Positions 34,681 to 42,394 of a DNA stretch of 52,082 bases are shown here, piece by piece. Source of the DNA: Alphaproteobacteria bacterium. Lineage in GTDB: Bacteria > Pseudomonadota > Alphaproteobacteria > TMED109. Numbering within the stretch: position 1 is the stretch's first letter; each line of letters opens with the position of its first letter. The notes beneath the pieces were generated by a model, which saw only the letters and a program-made list of their open reading frames with translations, was not told the DNA's origin and did not search any database. The DNA lies in NCBI GenBank assembly GCA_022824395.1, contig JAJDZX010000014.1, positions 1-52,082 on the forward strand. Reading direction: 5' to 3'. The position numbers were made by a program, and so were the translations under genes.

Positions 34681-34884
34681 GGCGACCACCGATCCGCTAC
34701 CTGCCGTGCTCACGCCCGCCTCGTGTCGAACAAGGCGACGGCCGGGTTGAGGCCGATCCCGAGTGCATCCTGGTCGTCCTGTCAGCGCCGGATGAGTGCT
34801 TCCCGATTTGATTGATCAGATTGAGCACGCTTACGGAGGCGTCGCTGCAGTATGGCCGCTATGGATGTTGCCCGCCCGAAGGCA

Positions 34885-35742
34885 TCACTGTGCCAGGAGT
34901 TCGTGACGGGAAACCTGCACGGGTTCCCGTTTCTGCGGGAACACAAAGCTCGCATCCGTCCAGTCGAAGGGCGCATCGGTGCGGTGTATGGCGCGGTGGT
35001 GGTTTGGGCAGATGAGCACCATGTTGTGCAGCGCGTCGTCACCGCCGCGGCTTAGCCAGTGCACGTGGTGCGCTTCACAGAGATCTCGTTGGTAGATGGA
35101 CTTCGGGTTCCATCCGCATAGCTGGCAGGTGCCCCCGTAGAGCTCTCGCAGTTCTTCCACGTGTTGACGGTTGCGCCGGGGTGCCTGCTCGAACAGATAG
35201 CGTCGGCGCTCCGCCGCGATGCCGGGGCTTTCATCCCGAATGAGACTGCTTACAGCATCCGGATCGCCGAGGAGGATCCGGGCCTCCAGTTCTTCTTCCG
35301 GTAGCAGGCGAGCCCGCGGCTCGCGAGGGAGTGGCCGAGCGTATTCGGCGAGCAGCCGGTGGTCTTCCGGGGTCAACAGCCGCACGGCAGCGTGCCCCTG
35401 AAAGGATCGCCCGATCACCGGCGCGCTGGCCTTGACGGAGAGGCGTCTGATGAGCTCGGAGACGTCGGGCTGGCCTTCAGTACGGAAGTAGCGGGACCGC
35501 TCGAGGCCGCCCCAGAGCCGATACTCCCCGTACCGATATTCGCGCGGGTTTCTCGTCTTCGCGCGGACGACAAGCTCTGCCGCGAGGACGTAGATGCCGG
35601 CAGGCGTCCGCGTGAAAGCCCAGAGGCTGTCACCATGATCAATCCGGTGCAAGAGCGGGTTGGATTGGTTCAGGTGGTATCCGGCACCCCAGTCCAGATC
35701 GCGGCGATAGTTTCTGCCCACCCAGTGGTAGAGGTGCGGCAT
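34885..35742 (-). CDS. HNH endonuclease domain protein
   Basis: The homologous part starts at ATG 35742 (MPHLYHWVGRNYRRD), giving 285 residues; the frame upstream is not convincing. Residues about 6-120 form a SRA/YDG-like or unrelated N-terminal domain (WGAGYHLNQSNPLL, then LWGGLERSRYFR). The C-terminal HNH domain has CQLC (206-209), EAHHVHWL (His 225-226), N240 and CPNHH (245-249). Such proteins cut DNA and may restrict modified or foreign DNA. No methyltransferase is nearby, so a modification-dependent role is possible but inferred. Confidence 0.82.
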   Translation of the reverse strand: MPHLYHWVGRNYRRDLDWGAGYHLNQSNPLLHRIDHGDSLWAFTRTPAGIYVLAAELVVRAKTRNPREYRYGEYRLWGGLERSRYFRTEGQPDVSELIRRLSVKASAPVIGRSFQGHAAVRLLTPEDHRLLAEYARPLPREPRARLLPEEELEARILLGDPDAVSSLIRDESPGIAAERRRYLFEQAPRRNRQHVEELRELYGGTCQLCGWNPKSIYQRDLCEAHHVHWLSRGGDDALHNMVLICPNHHRAIHRTDAPFDWTDASFVFPQKREPVQVSRHELLAQ

Positions 35743-35962
35743 CCCAGTCGGTGAAGTCCTGGATTTTCTGGATATTAGGAGGGGTGCAGCCTGCTGAGGT
35801 GAAGACATCTCAGACGCCGGTGGTCGCCGGCGCAAACCGGGAGACACCCCATGTCGAAGAGCGTACCTGCGCCGATGCGCACACGCGAGTCGCTTCCCCG
35901 CCTGATCGAGAGTGAGGACACCGCGGCTGACGGCCGTGACGATTTGGTGAAGTTGGCGCAGA

Positions 35963-37048
35963 TCATGCGGCATCCGCCGCGTCTGCGCCCGCGGCTGCCG
36001 CGCCGTCCCGGAGTTCGTCGCGCCCCTGCCGCACAGCATCCAAGAAGCCCAGGACCGCTGTGCGCCTGTCCTCCCATTCTGCCACCGACTGGAACGACAG
36101 CACCTGCCCGCCGTGTTGCCATGTCGCGAGTGGGACCGATGCCTGCAGCCGTTGCAGTGCTTCATCCCCGGCCCACTCAATCGCATTCGGCAGCATGCTG
36201 ACGCAGTAGACGCCGGAAGCCAGGTAACCGGCGTGCACGCCGAAAACCCCTCGATGCTGCTGCGGGTCGTCAGGCAGAGTTAGAGCGAAGCTGATCCCCT
36301 TGCTTCTTGGCGCCTCCGACCGCCCTTTCTCGGGTAGGTGGGCTCGTATGTCCCCGCACACCCGATCAAACAGCTGTTCGTAGTCGCCTGCCTCCAGATA
36401 GGCCCGCTATTTCGCCCGGCGTTCGGCGACAGTGCCTTGGCCACGATGCGCCCGTGGTTCCGGGTCGTCCGCGCTCACGTCGATCTGACGTGCGAGCAGG
36501 GTCTCGCCGTCGCGGTGGAATCCGTGGAACGTGATCACCGAAAGGTCCACCGGGCCGGTCGACACGAACCGTGCGATGCGCTCGGCCGCCGCGTCCACGC
36601 CCAATCCGATCAGGACCATGCGCGGCGGCAACAGTCGGGACAGGTCGTCGCCGCCGAACCGATCAGCGTACCACTGCGCGAAGTCCTCGATCGGCTCGAC
36701 CCCGGCGGTTCCGGAGCGCTCGGCCAAGTGCCTTGCCAGATCGGTGCCGGTCATGGCGTCCAGCGCCGACGCGAAGTCGAGGATCTGGGTCACGGCGTCC
36801 CGCGCCAGCTGGCCGCGCTTCAGTTCGTAGACCACGAGGCGTCCGTCGCCGTCGACTGCCAGCAGGTCCAGCCAGCCGCCGGCCACCGGGGTCTGGCGCC
36901 CGACCAATTGCAGGCCCGGCTCGAGCATGTCCGGATTGGCGACCAGCAGGTTCTCGAATTCCAGTTCTGTGGTCATCTGGGCGAGCTGGGAGACGGGCTC
37001 GACGCCGCCGGCCCCGTTGATGGACCACAGCTTGAGTTCGGGGATCAT
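35963..37048 (-). pseudogene. NucS/DUF91-like PD-(D/E)XK nuclease interrupted by in-frame TAG
   Basis: From ATG 37048 the frame shows FENLLVANPDMLEPGLQ, then WLDLLAVDGDGRLVVYELKRG, a PD-(D/E)XK core with Asp and E-x-K in place. After 213 residues it stops at TAG (36409-36407). The frame is then open for 147 more codons (YLEAGDYEQLFDRVCGDI, later GISFALTLPDD) to TGA at 35963, and this part reads as genuine protein. The intact product would be 361 residues. Relatives with this architecture bind or cut DNA; whether the first half alone is functional is unknown. Confidence 0.75.
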
Positions 37049-37249
37049 CGGAAGTTCTCACACAGTCGGAGGCTGCCATGCTGGCCGTCTGCGGGATCAG
37101 GGACGTGCCGCAATCCTTGTGGCCTCGGGGACGTAAGTGACCGCATGAAGTGGACGGCTCTGTGGATCCTGTGGGTGCAGGCAGCCTAGCAGCGGGGAAA
37201 TGCGCCCGATCACGCCCGCGAGTAATCGTGAGTGCGGGCCAGCACTGTC

Positions 37250-37345
37250 CGGGCGACCATGGCCATGCCCGGATCGAGCTCATAAGGACGGAGGGTCATC
37301 GATCACCGGGACCTCTGCAGCATGCGCTGCATCGCGAACGCCGCC
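37250..37345 (+). repeat. Degenerate direct repeat, copy A
   Basis: The stretch with GATGCCCGGATCGAGCT-like sequence (GCCCGGATCGAGCTCAT at 37267) and GCGCTGCATCGCGAACG matches 38519-38620 closely. Copy B codes for RIELIATAVVDHLALCGVRC; this copy is frameshifted and non-coding. Copies A and B are in the same orientation and flank the cytochrome gene and the 95-residue gene. Confidence 0.65.
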
Positions 37346-37363
37346 GCGTCGGCAGGGGGCCGG

Positions 37364-37798
37364 TCATCGCCCGTGCTCCGGGTTTCTGGCGGCCTGGATC
37401 TCGCGGATGCGCTCCGGCCAGGTGGAGCGGATGTAGGCGAGCACGTCCCAGATCTCGTCGTCGCTCATGACATGGCCGAGGCCCGGCATGCCGCTCTTGA
37501 AGCCGGCGACGCCTCTGGCCTCCATGAGACCTTCGCCGCCGAGCTTCGTGTAGTCGAAGAGCATCCGGTTGTCGTGATGCCAGGTATGGCCGCTGGCGTC
37601 GTGGGGCGGAGCCGGCAGGACCCCGTCCTTGCCGGGCCGGCGCCAGTCGGGCTGCCCTTCGAGGTCGGCGCCGTGGCAGGAGGCGCAGTGCTGCATGTAG
37701 AGCGCCTGCCCGCTGCCGATGTCGCGGTCGTCCAGCTCGTGATCTGCAACGGCCAGGGCGGGCCAGAGCAGCACGAGGGCCGCCAGTGCGCTCTTCAT
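37364..37798 (-). CDS. Periplasmic cytochrome c, small monohaem
   Basis: ATG 37798 behind CGGAGG gives 144 residues. A signal peptide (about 1-19, ending AVA) precedes a class I cytochrome domain with the haem motif CASCH. The likely axial Met is in KSGMPGLGHVM, and YIRSTWPE is the usual C-terminal helix. It carries electrons in the periplasm; the partner is not encoded nearby. Its place among defence-type genes is unusual. Confidence 0.9.
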   Translation of the reverse strand: MKSALAALVLLWPALAVADHELDDRDIGSGQALYMQHCASCHGADLEGQPDWRRPGKDGVLPAPPHDASGHTWHHDNRMLFDYTKLGGEGLMEARGVAGFKSGMPGLGHVMSDDEIWDVLAYIRSTWPERIREIQAARNPEHGR

Positions 37799-37976
37799 GC
37801 GGACCTCCGATGTCTTCATGCCGGACCCCTGGTGCGCCAGCGTGTGGCAGTGCAGGGGTTGTCGAACATGCAGAGTATGTCGCGGCTCTGCCGCGCGTCG
37901 ACCAGCGTCGCGTCGCGGTACTGGCCGAGCGAGCTGTCTTCACCGATCTCGTGGAAAAGGTGGCTGCGCGCGACGA

Positions 37977-38264
37977 CTAACCGCTCTCCACGCCGTCCCG
38001 CATCCGATCGACCGCCAACTCCGTCGGCTCGTACCCGCTCCGCCCCGGCGATTTCGGGCATTTCCGAATGAGCCCGGCCCGAAACAATTTCAGGAAGATC
38101 CCCCAGGCGATCGAGTGCCCCACGCTGCCGGGCTCGCCTTTGCTGGCCTCGCCTTTCCCGCTCCAGATCCCCGCCCGCCCGCTGATCTCGGCCACGCCCG
38201 GGCATTCGCCGTCGCGTCGGGCCTCGACCAGGACCTCGACGACTGCCTCCTCGAGTTGGCGCAT
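37977..38264 (-). CDS. Small winged-helix-like protein of unknown function
   Basis: ATG 38264 gives 95 residues: MRQLEEAVVEVLVEARRD, then GVAEISGRAGI, HSIAWGIFLKLFRAGLIRK and GYEPTELAVDRMRDG. The order helix, HTH-like helix pair, strand pair resembles a winged helix. It is divergent from the 86-residue gene, with a LexA-type box between them. No clear Shine-Dalgarno is present (AAGAG only). Bases 37816-37976 beyond its stop are unassigned. Confidence 0.5.
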   Translation of the reverse strand: MRQLEEAVVEVLVEARRDGECPGVAEISGRAGIWSGKGEASKGEPGSVGHSIAWGIFLKLFRAGLIRKCPKSPGRSGYEPTELAVDRMRDGVESG

Positions 38265-38383
38265 GCTCTTGCCGGCGCGAACGACGCCGCCGCGAACGAC
38301 GCTGGCGCTCACCGGGGACACAACGCCCACGCCCGCCCGCGTTGCCCGCGACCGCCCGCTCTTCCCCGCCACGCCGCCACCAT

Positions 38384-38398
38384 GTTCTCTCAATGTTC
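38384..38398 (+). promoter_or_regulatory. LexA-type SOS box (GTTC-N7-GTTC)
   Basis: GTTCTCTCAATGTTC at 38384-38398 matches exactly the direct-repeat operator known for alphaproteobacterial LexA. It ends 19 bases before the ATG at 38418, where a repressor would cover the promoter. It also lies 120 bases upstream of the divergent 95-residue gene and could affect both. Confidence 0.65.
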
Positions 38399-38417
38399 CC
38401 GTGCTACCCTCGCCTCT

Positions 38418-38678
38418 ATGACCGAGCCCCAAGACCACCACACGGTCGCCCGCGAAGACCTCCTCTTCACCGTGAAGATGGCGCTCCTCAAGGCGCGCCG
38501 ACTCTGGCCGAAGCGGCGCGGGCCCGGCGACCACGACGATGCCCGGATCGAGCTCATCGCGACCGCCGTCGTCGACCACCTGGCGCTCTGCGGCGTGCGC
38601 TGCATCGCGAAGGGCCCCGCGCCGCTGCACGGCACACTCGCCCCCCGGCCCTCGCCGCGCCACGCCGGCGCCTGCTGA
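38418..38678 (+). CDS. Small protein of unknown function, likely SOS-controlled
   Basis: ATG 38418 gives 86 residues: MTEPQDHHTVAREDLLFTVK, then LLKARRLWPKRRGPGDHDD and RIELIATAVVDHLALCGVRC. The last part is repeated, altered, at 38702-38795 and at 37250-37345. Helical, basic and soluble; no catalytic motif is recognised. The LexA-type box just upstream suggests induction by DNA damage. It is followed by nuclease-type and SRAP remnants. Confidence 0.55.
   Translation: MTEPQDHHTVAREDLLFTVKMALLKARRLWPKRRGPGDHDDARIELIATAVVDHLALCGVRCIAKGPAPLHGTLAPRPSPRHAGAC
38519..38620 (+). repeat. Repeated coding segment, copy B
   Basis: Codes for GDHDDARIELIATAVVDHLA and CGVRCIAKG inside the 86-residue gene. 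It is the intact member of a group of three related segments (A 37250-37345, C 38702-38795). Confidence 0.65.
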
Positions 38679-38701
38679 GCCCAAGAAGCTCCACGCCGCG
38701 G

Positions 38702-39163
38702 CCCGCCGACCACGACCACGACCGCCTCCGGCCCGTCGCCTGCGCCGTCGTCGACCACCTCGACCTCTGCGGCATCCAGTGCGTCGCGAAGGCGCCCTCA
38801 CCGCGGCCCGCCGGCGGCGCGGGCGGGCGCGTCGAGGTGAAGGCCTTGCGCCGCGACCGCTTCGGCCGCCTGGTCGCCAAGGTCCGGGCGGGATCCGTCG
38901 ACGTCAACGCCACGCTCGTGGAGGAGGGGCACGCGTGGGCGTACGAGAGGTACATTCTCGCATCCCTTCGGGGCCACTGCGCGGATGCCCAGACGCTGCC
39001 CGGGCAGAGCTGGAAGGGATTGTGGTGGCCGGTGCGCCCGACCGCGCCCTGGAAGTGGCGGCGGGGCGCGCGCGAAAGCGTACCCGCAGCACTTGACGGA
39101 CCGGTCGTGTCGCGTACCCACTCCGGCAACGGAGCTGAGGCGGGCCCATTTCCACAGGACTGA
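38702..39163 (+). pseudogene. Segment copy C joined to a truncated SNase-like nuclease domain
   Basis: The frame reads VACAVVDHLDLCGIQCVAKAP (copy C of the repeat) and then a staphylococcal-nuclease-like C-terminal half: ALRRDRFGRLVAKVRAGSVD, LVEEGHAWAYERY and LWWPVRPTAPWKWRRGAR. The Glu/Arg loop region is present, but the N-terminal half of the SNase barrel, with its first Asp, is missing. No plausible start precedes it. It is a fusion remnant, not a working nuclease. Confidence 0.6.
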
Positions 39164-39280
39164 CGCTGACACCGTCCCCCCGGTCGTTCTCGCCGAGCAC
39201 ATGACGGCCGCACCGTCGACCGGGCCGAGGATGAACAAGCGCCGTTGGTGGGAACATCCGCTGGCCACGGCTCTCACGGA

Positions 39281-39435
39281 GAGGCGGTGCTCGCCGGCCA
39301 CCCCGGCGCGCGCGACAACCACGTCCTGGCTCGGAACCACGTTGTGGCGGGGCCGCAGGCTGACGGCGAACCGATGCGGTCTGTCAACCTGCGGAGTTCG
39401 CTCCACGACAGGCGCCGGGTGAAGCGACCGCACAT
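39281..39435 (-). pseudogene. SRAP (YedK/HMCES) domain remnant with frameshift
   Basis: ATG 39435 opens MCGRFTRRLSWSELRRLTDR, which includes the catalytic Cys2 of SOS-response-associated peptidases. The next family segment, LRPRHNVVPSQDVVVARAG, is in another frame, and then homology ends. SRAP proteins crosslink to abasic sites in single-stranded DNA. This is an N-terminal relic of about 50 codons, next to an SNase relic and downstream of a LexA-type box. Confidence 0.7.
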
Positions 39436-39609
39436 GCGGCGACAGAGTTGCCGCACCTGGCCGCCGGCGGCGACAGCACCGGTTGGCGACCCAGGAATAG
39501 GTCAGTACGGCGAAGTTCTGGGGAGGCTCACGTTCGCATCGGACCAGGATCGATATTGCCGAATGGCATATAGTCGGGTATATTACTGGACATACGCGGG
39601 AGAGTTGCC

Positions 39610-39912
39610 GTGAGTGAAACGTCGCAAAGACGCGCCGTGAAGAAATACCGCACCCGCCTGGCTGAGCGCGGCCTGGCCCGCTTCGAGGTGCTGGGGCGTG
39701 ACGCGGACCGGGACCTGATCCGCTTGTTGGCCAGACGACTGGCGGAGGATTGCCCCGAGGCCGAGAGTTTGCGGGCGACCGTCCGCCAGGGCATCGGCGA
39801 TAAGGCGCCGCGGAAAGGCAGCATCCTCGAAGCGCTGCGCCGGTCGCCGCTGGTTGGTGCTGACGCCGTCGCGCCGCGCCCGTTCGAGACAGGCCGCAAG
39901 GTGGACCTGTGA
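39610..39912 (+). CDS. Antitoxin of a VapBC-like pair
   Basis: GTG 39610, after GGGAGAG, gives 100 residues. The N-terminal VKKYRTRLAERGLARFEV resembles the strand-helix of RHH-type antitoxins, and the C-terminal half is charged and probably wraps the toxin. Its stop overlaps the toxin start (GTGA). No catalytic feature is seen. Together with the next gene it forms an intact toxin-antitoxin operon. The TATATTACTGG-like AT-rich stretch just before it may hold the promoter. Confidence 0.8.
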   Translation: MSETSQRRAVKKYRTRLAERGLARFEVLGRDADRDLIRLLARRLAEDCPEAESLRATVRQGIGDKAPRKGSILEALRRSPLVGADAVAPRPFETGRKVDL

Positions 39913-40340
39913 GCCGCTGGCTTCTGGACACGAACATTATCAGCGACGTCACCAAGGCGGTGCCGTCGGAGTCCGTGCTCGCCTGGATGGCGGAGCAGGC
40001 GGACGAGACCCTGTATATCTCGGCGCTCACCGTTGCCGAGATCAGGCGCGGCGTGCTGGAAAAACCTCCGGGCCGCAAGCGGGATCAACTCGAAGCGTGG
40101 TTCGCAGGCCCGGAGGGTCCGTCGGCACTGTTTGCCGGTCGCGTGCTGCCATTCGACGAGAAGGCGGGTCTCGTCTGGGCGCGCCTCATGGTGGACGGCA
40201 GGGCACGGGGCCGCCCGCGCAGCGCGCTGGATACGATGATCGCGGCGATTGCGGAAGCGAACGACTGCATCGTTGTCACCGACAACCAAAAGGATTTCGA
40301 CGGCGTCGAAACGTTCAATCCGCTTCGGCGTGGCGGGTGA
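39909..40340 (+). CDS. vapC: VapC-type PIN-domain ribonuclease toxin
   Basis: A 143-residue PIN domain (FitB-like). Metal ligands are visible: Asp in LLDTNIISD, Glu in TVAEIRRG, Asp in SALDTMIAA, and Asp in VVTDNQKDF. VapC toxins cleave specific RNAs such as initiator tRNA or rRNA. It follows its antitoxin with a four-base overlap and appears fully intact, unlike the other PIN genes here. Confidence 0.92.
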   Translation: MSRWLLDTNIISDVTKAVPSESVLAWMAEQADETLYISALTVAEIRRGVLEKPPGRKRDQLEAWFAGPEGPSALFAGRVLPFDEKAGLVWARLMVDGRARGRPRSALDTMIAAIAEANDCIVVTDNQKDFDGVETFNPLRRGG

Positions 40341-40356
40341 GCACGGGCAGCTATAG

Positions 40357-41037
40357 AGGGCTCATCGAGGCTTCTGTGACAAATGGGACATTCACTATCC
40401 GCTGCACTCTTATGAGATCCGCGGTGGACGAGGGCGGTTCTCGTGGCTCAAGAATCCGGAACGGGCGCTGGAATTCCTTCCGGCGCTGAATGACTTCCTG
40501 GTTGGTCTGCCGGTAATCGGGATTGGTGCGATCATTCACCGTCCCGGTCATTCGGCTCGGGTTTCCGAAGACGGTGCCGGTCGGCCGTGGCCGATGGACC
40601 CGGAAGCGTTTTGCGACTTAGTTGAGCGGTCCGCCAAGTATGCTCGTTCGAATGGGCGCCGCCTCCGGATCTTTTTTGAAGCCTCCGGCAAGCGGGAGGA
40701 CCGCGATATCGTTGCATATATGAGAGAACTCAAACAAAAGGGGCTGCCCTTCGATGGGCTAAACGTGGCAGCGCACCGCAGCCTGACGGCCGACGAATTC
40801 CGGAAACTGATACTTGGCGAGCCGAAGAGACGCGCCAAGAACGCCCCGCTGATCCAGATCGCCGATCTTTACCTCTATCCGATGGCCAAGGCAGGGTACG
40901 ATTCCAGTTACAAACCGTACCGTGCGCTGATGATGGCTGGGCGCTTGATCGACGCGGTGCTGCTACCGGAAGAGCGGTCTGTGTTCGGGATCAAGTACAG
41001 CTATTTTGACGGAGTCCGACGTCACAAAAAAACATAG
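40357..41037 (+). pseudogene. DUF3800 protein, N-terminus lost
   Basis: The frame is open from 40357 (after TAG 40354-40356) to 41037, 226 codons. It shows FCDKWDIHYPLHSYEIRG, FSWLKNPERALEFLP, LRIFFEASGKREDRDIVAYM and KNAPLIQIADLYLYPMAKA, which is the later part of DUF3800 proteins. The usual start with an (F/Y)-x-D-E-S motif is absent, and no start codon lies near 40357; the first ATG in frame is 40594. DUF3800 has an RNase H-like fold and is often found with mobile or defence genes. Confidence 0.7.
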
Positions 41038-41160
41038 GGCTCGGTTACCCGAACCCTATGCTGGCCGGCATGGCCGCCCCCGGAGCGTTACGCTCTTGTG
41101 TGAGAGTATATGTGGCATAGCTGTCATAGCTAACAAGCTGGCCGCTCGCCCGCCGAGACC

Positions 41161-41209
41161 ACCTCTGTCATTGAGGGAATCCCCCAGAGATTCTCTCAAT
41201 GACAGAGGT
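41161..41209. repeat. 21-bp near-perfect inverted repeat at abiEii break
   Basis: The arms 41161-41181 (ACCTCTGTCATTGAG at its start) and 41189-41209 are inverted copies with one mismatch and a seven-base loop. The element begins exactly where the abiEii homology ends. It looks like a small dispersed palindromic element or the mark of a deletion. Confidence 0.75.
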
Positions 41210-41287
41210 GCTCTGGTCCTTCTCCACGACGTGCGGCGGGAGCGATGTCTGCCGGGCAATCGCGAGGATTTCGCTTTTGTCGATCAT
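41210..41287 (-). pseudogene. AbiEii nucleotidyltransferase toxin, N-terminal remnant
   Basis: ATG 41287 overlaps the abiEi stop (ATGA). The product begins MIDKSEILAIARQTSLPPHV then VEKD, the start of AbiEii toxins, then runs into the palindrome and ends after 39 residues. AbiEii needs about 280-300 residues, including the GS-x10-D-x-D nucleotide-transfer motif, none of which is present. The toxin is therefore dead while its antitoxin gene is whole. Confidence 0.8.
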
Positions 41288-42093
41288 GGCGTTTCCTCGC
41301 GAGCCCAGCGCCGCGGCACACGCAGGCGCCATTTTGCGACGACGAGCGGCCCATCCAGAACCGGATCGAGCTTCGCATGACCGCCGCTCAGATGCGGCTC
41401 GCAATGACGGCCCAGTTCAGCACCGCCAGGAAAGCGCTCGGTCAGAAACCCGAGGCGCTTGAAGACAGCGCCGTTGCCGAGGCGCACCGCGTAATCGACG
41501 AGCTTCTCGTCGTTTCGGTCATCACGTCGCAGATAGGCCGCGAGGCAGTCGGATACATGCTGGATGCCGCCGCCAATCGGCGGGTCGTCGAGCATGTCGA
41601 TGATCGTTCGGTGCACGTCTGAGACGGCCACTCGCGTCTGACGACGCCAGACATGCTTCGTGCCGAAGATCTTCCGCTCGTGGATGTGCTTCAGCGAAAA
41701 GAGCGTGCCGTGCCGCTCCTGGCGCTTCTGACGCACCGGCTGTGCGGTCAGCACAAAGATATCCTTGAAGATCTGTTCGGTCAGATCCCAGTGCTCCGCT
41801 GCGGTGCGGCCGCCGATGTAGGCTGGTGCGAAGAGAGCGGGAACGAGCACCCATGGGTCATCGAGAACGCGATCTGACCCCATGGTGTCGATGGAAGCTG
41901 CGATATAGGCACCGCGGCCAACCCGTCTCAGCCACCCCTGTTCGGCCCAGCGGGACAAGCGCTGGGCGGCGCCAGTACGGTCGAGTTGGAGGGCAATCAC
42001 GACGTCATCGACGTGAATCACGTCGCCAGCCGTGGATAACACCCGGACAAGCTGTGCGCGTCCTCGAGGAAGGCGGGCTCTGTTTTCAGCCAT
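41284..42093 (-). CDS. abiEi: AbiEi antitoxin/transcriptional repressor (type IV TA)
   Basis: ATG 42093 gives 269 residues. The N-terminal winged helix (VVIALQLDRTGAAQRLSRWA, then GWLRRVGRGAYI) is followed by the AbiEi antitoxin domain (YIGGRTAAEHWDLTEQIF, later VHRTIIDMLDDP). The C-terminus KLDPVLDGP...WRLRVPRRW is also normal. AbiEi represses its own operon and neutralises AbiEii. Here it survives without its toxin. AT-rich DNA with repeats lies upstream. Confidence 0.85.
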   Translation of the reverse strand: MAENRARLPRGRAQLVRVLSTAGDVIHVDDVVIALQLDRTGAAQRLSRWAEQGWLRRVGRGAYIAASIDTMGSDRVLDDPWVLVPALFAPAYIGGRTAAEHWDLTEQIFKDIFVLTAQPVRQKRQERHGTLFSLKHIHERKIFGTKHVWRRQTRVAVSDVHRTIIDMLDDPPIGGGIQHVSDCLAAYLRRDDRNDEKLVDYAVRLGNGAVFKRLGFLTERFPGGAELGRHCEPHLSGGHAKLDPVLDGPLVVAKWRLRVPRRWAREETP

Positions 42094-42159
42094 TTCGTCT
42101 GATTAGCATAAGGTGCGAATTATGACAATCTTAATAACAAGTGCTGGCAATTCATGTGC

Positions 42160-42210
42160 AATCACAAATTCGCAGTAATCGTGAATTAAGGAAATTCAGA
42201 TAATCACAAA
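42160..42210 (-). promoter_or_regulatory. AT-rich abiE promoter region with direct repeats
   Basis: AATCACAAA occurs at 42160-42168 and again at 42202-42210, 42 bases apart. Several AATTC half-sites lie between and around them. AbiEi proteins bind repeats in their promoter, so these are candidate operators. The region 42094-42235 is the most AT-rich of the area. Confidence 0.4.
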
Positions 42211-42236
42211 CCGAAGTCAGCCTTTCCGGGATTCTA

Positions 42237-42287
42237 GCGATGTCCAGCAGTTCTCCGATCAGTTTGGCGGTGCTGTCGTCCGGGTAG
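42237..42287 (-). repeat. 51-bp duplicated segment, copy 1
   Basis: Forty-eight of 51 bases match 43467-43517 in the same orientation. Leftward translation gives DDSTAKLIGELLDIAR. In copy 2 the same text is part of a 66-codon open frame. This copy stands alone, so it is a fragment of that gene. Confidence 0.75.
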
Positions 42288-42394
42288 GGATCGTGTCCCA
42301 GCACGTGGTGTAACAAGCGTCTGGGTGTGCTGGTGAGTCTGTGGCGACGCAGTGGTGCGTTGTGGCCCCGCTTGACGAATGCCAGGAAAATACC

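Noticed and set aside
37786..37980. Short rightward frame ending VFTDLVEKVAARDD, and a leftward frame ending FDNPCTATRWRTRGPA, between cytochrome and 95-residue genes
   Set aside because: Both look slightly protein-like, but they are antisense to each other, have no recognisable start or family and cannot both be real; left unassigned.
38798..40078. 426-codon leftward frame across the SNase and antitoxin genes
   Set aside because: It overlaps the intact VapBC-like pair in antisense and carries no family pattern. The only meaningful part is a short piece in the SRAP remnant.
40354..40356. TAG before the DUF3800 frame as a fifth nonsense mutation
   Set aside because: No conserved DUF3800 sequence precedes it; it lies just after the vapC end, so the N-terminus is simply missing.
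41036..41060. Hairpin AGGGCTCGG/CCCGAACCCT after the DUF3800 frame as terminator
   Set aside because: Imperfect stem and no T-run; too weak to list as a feature.
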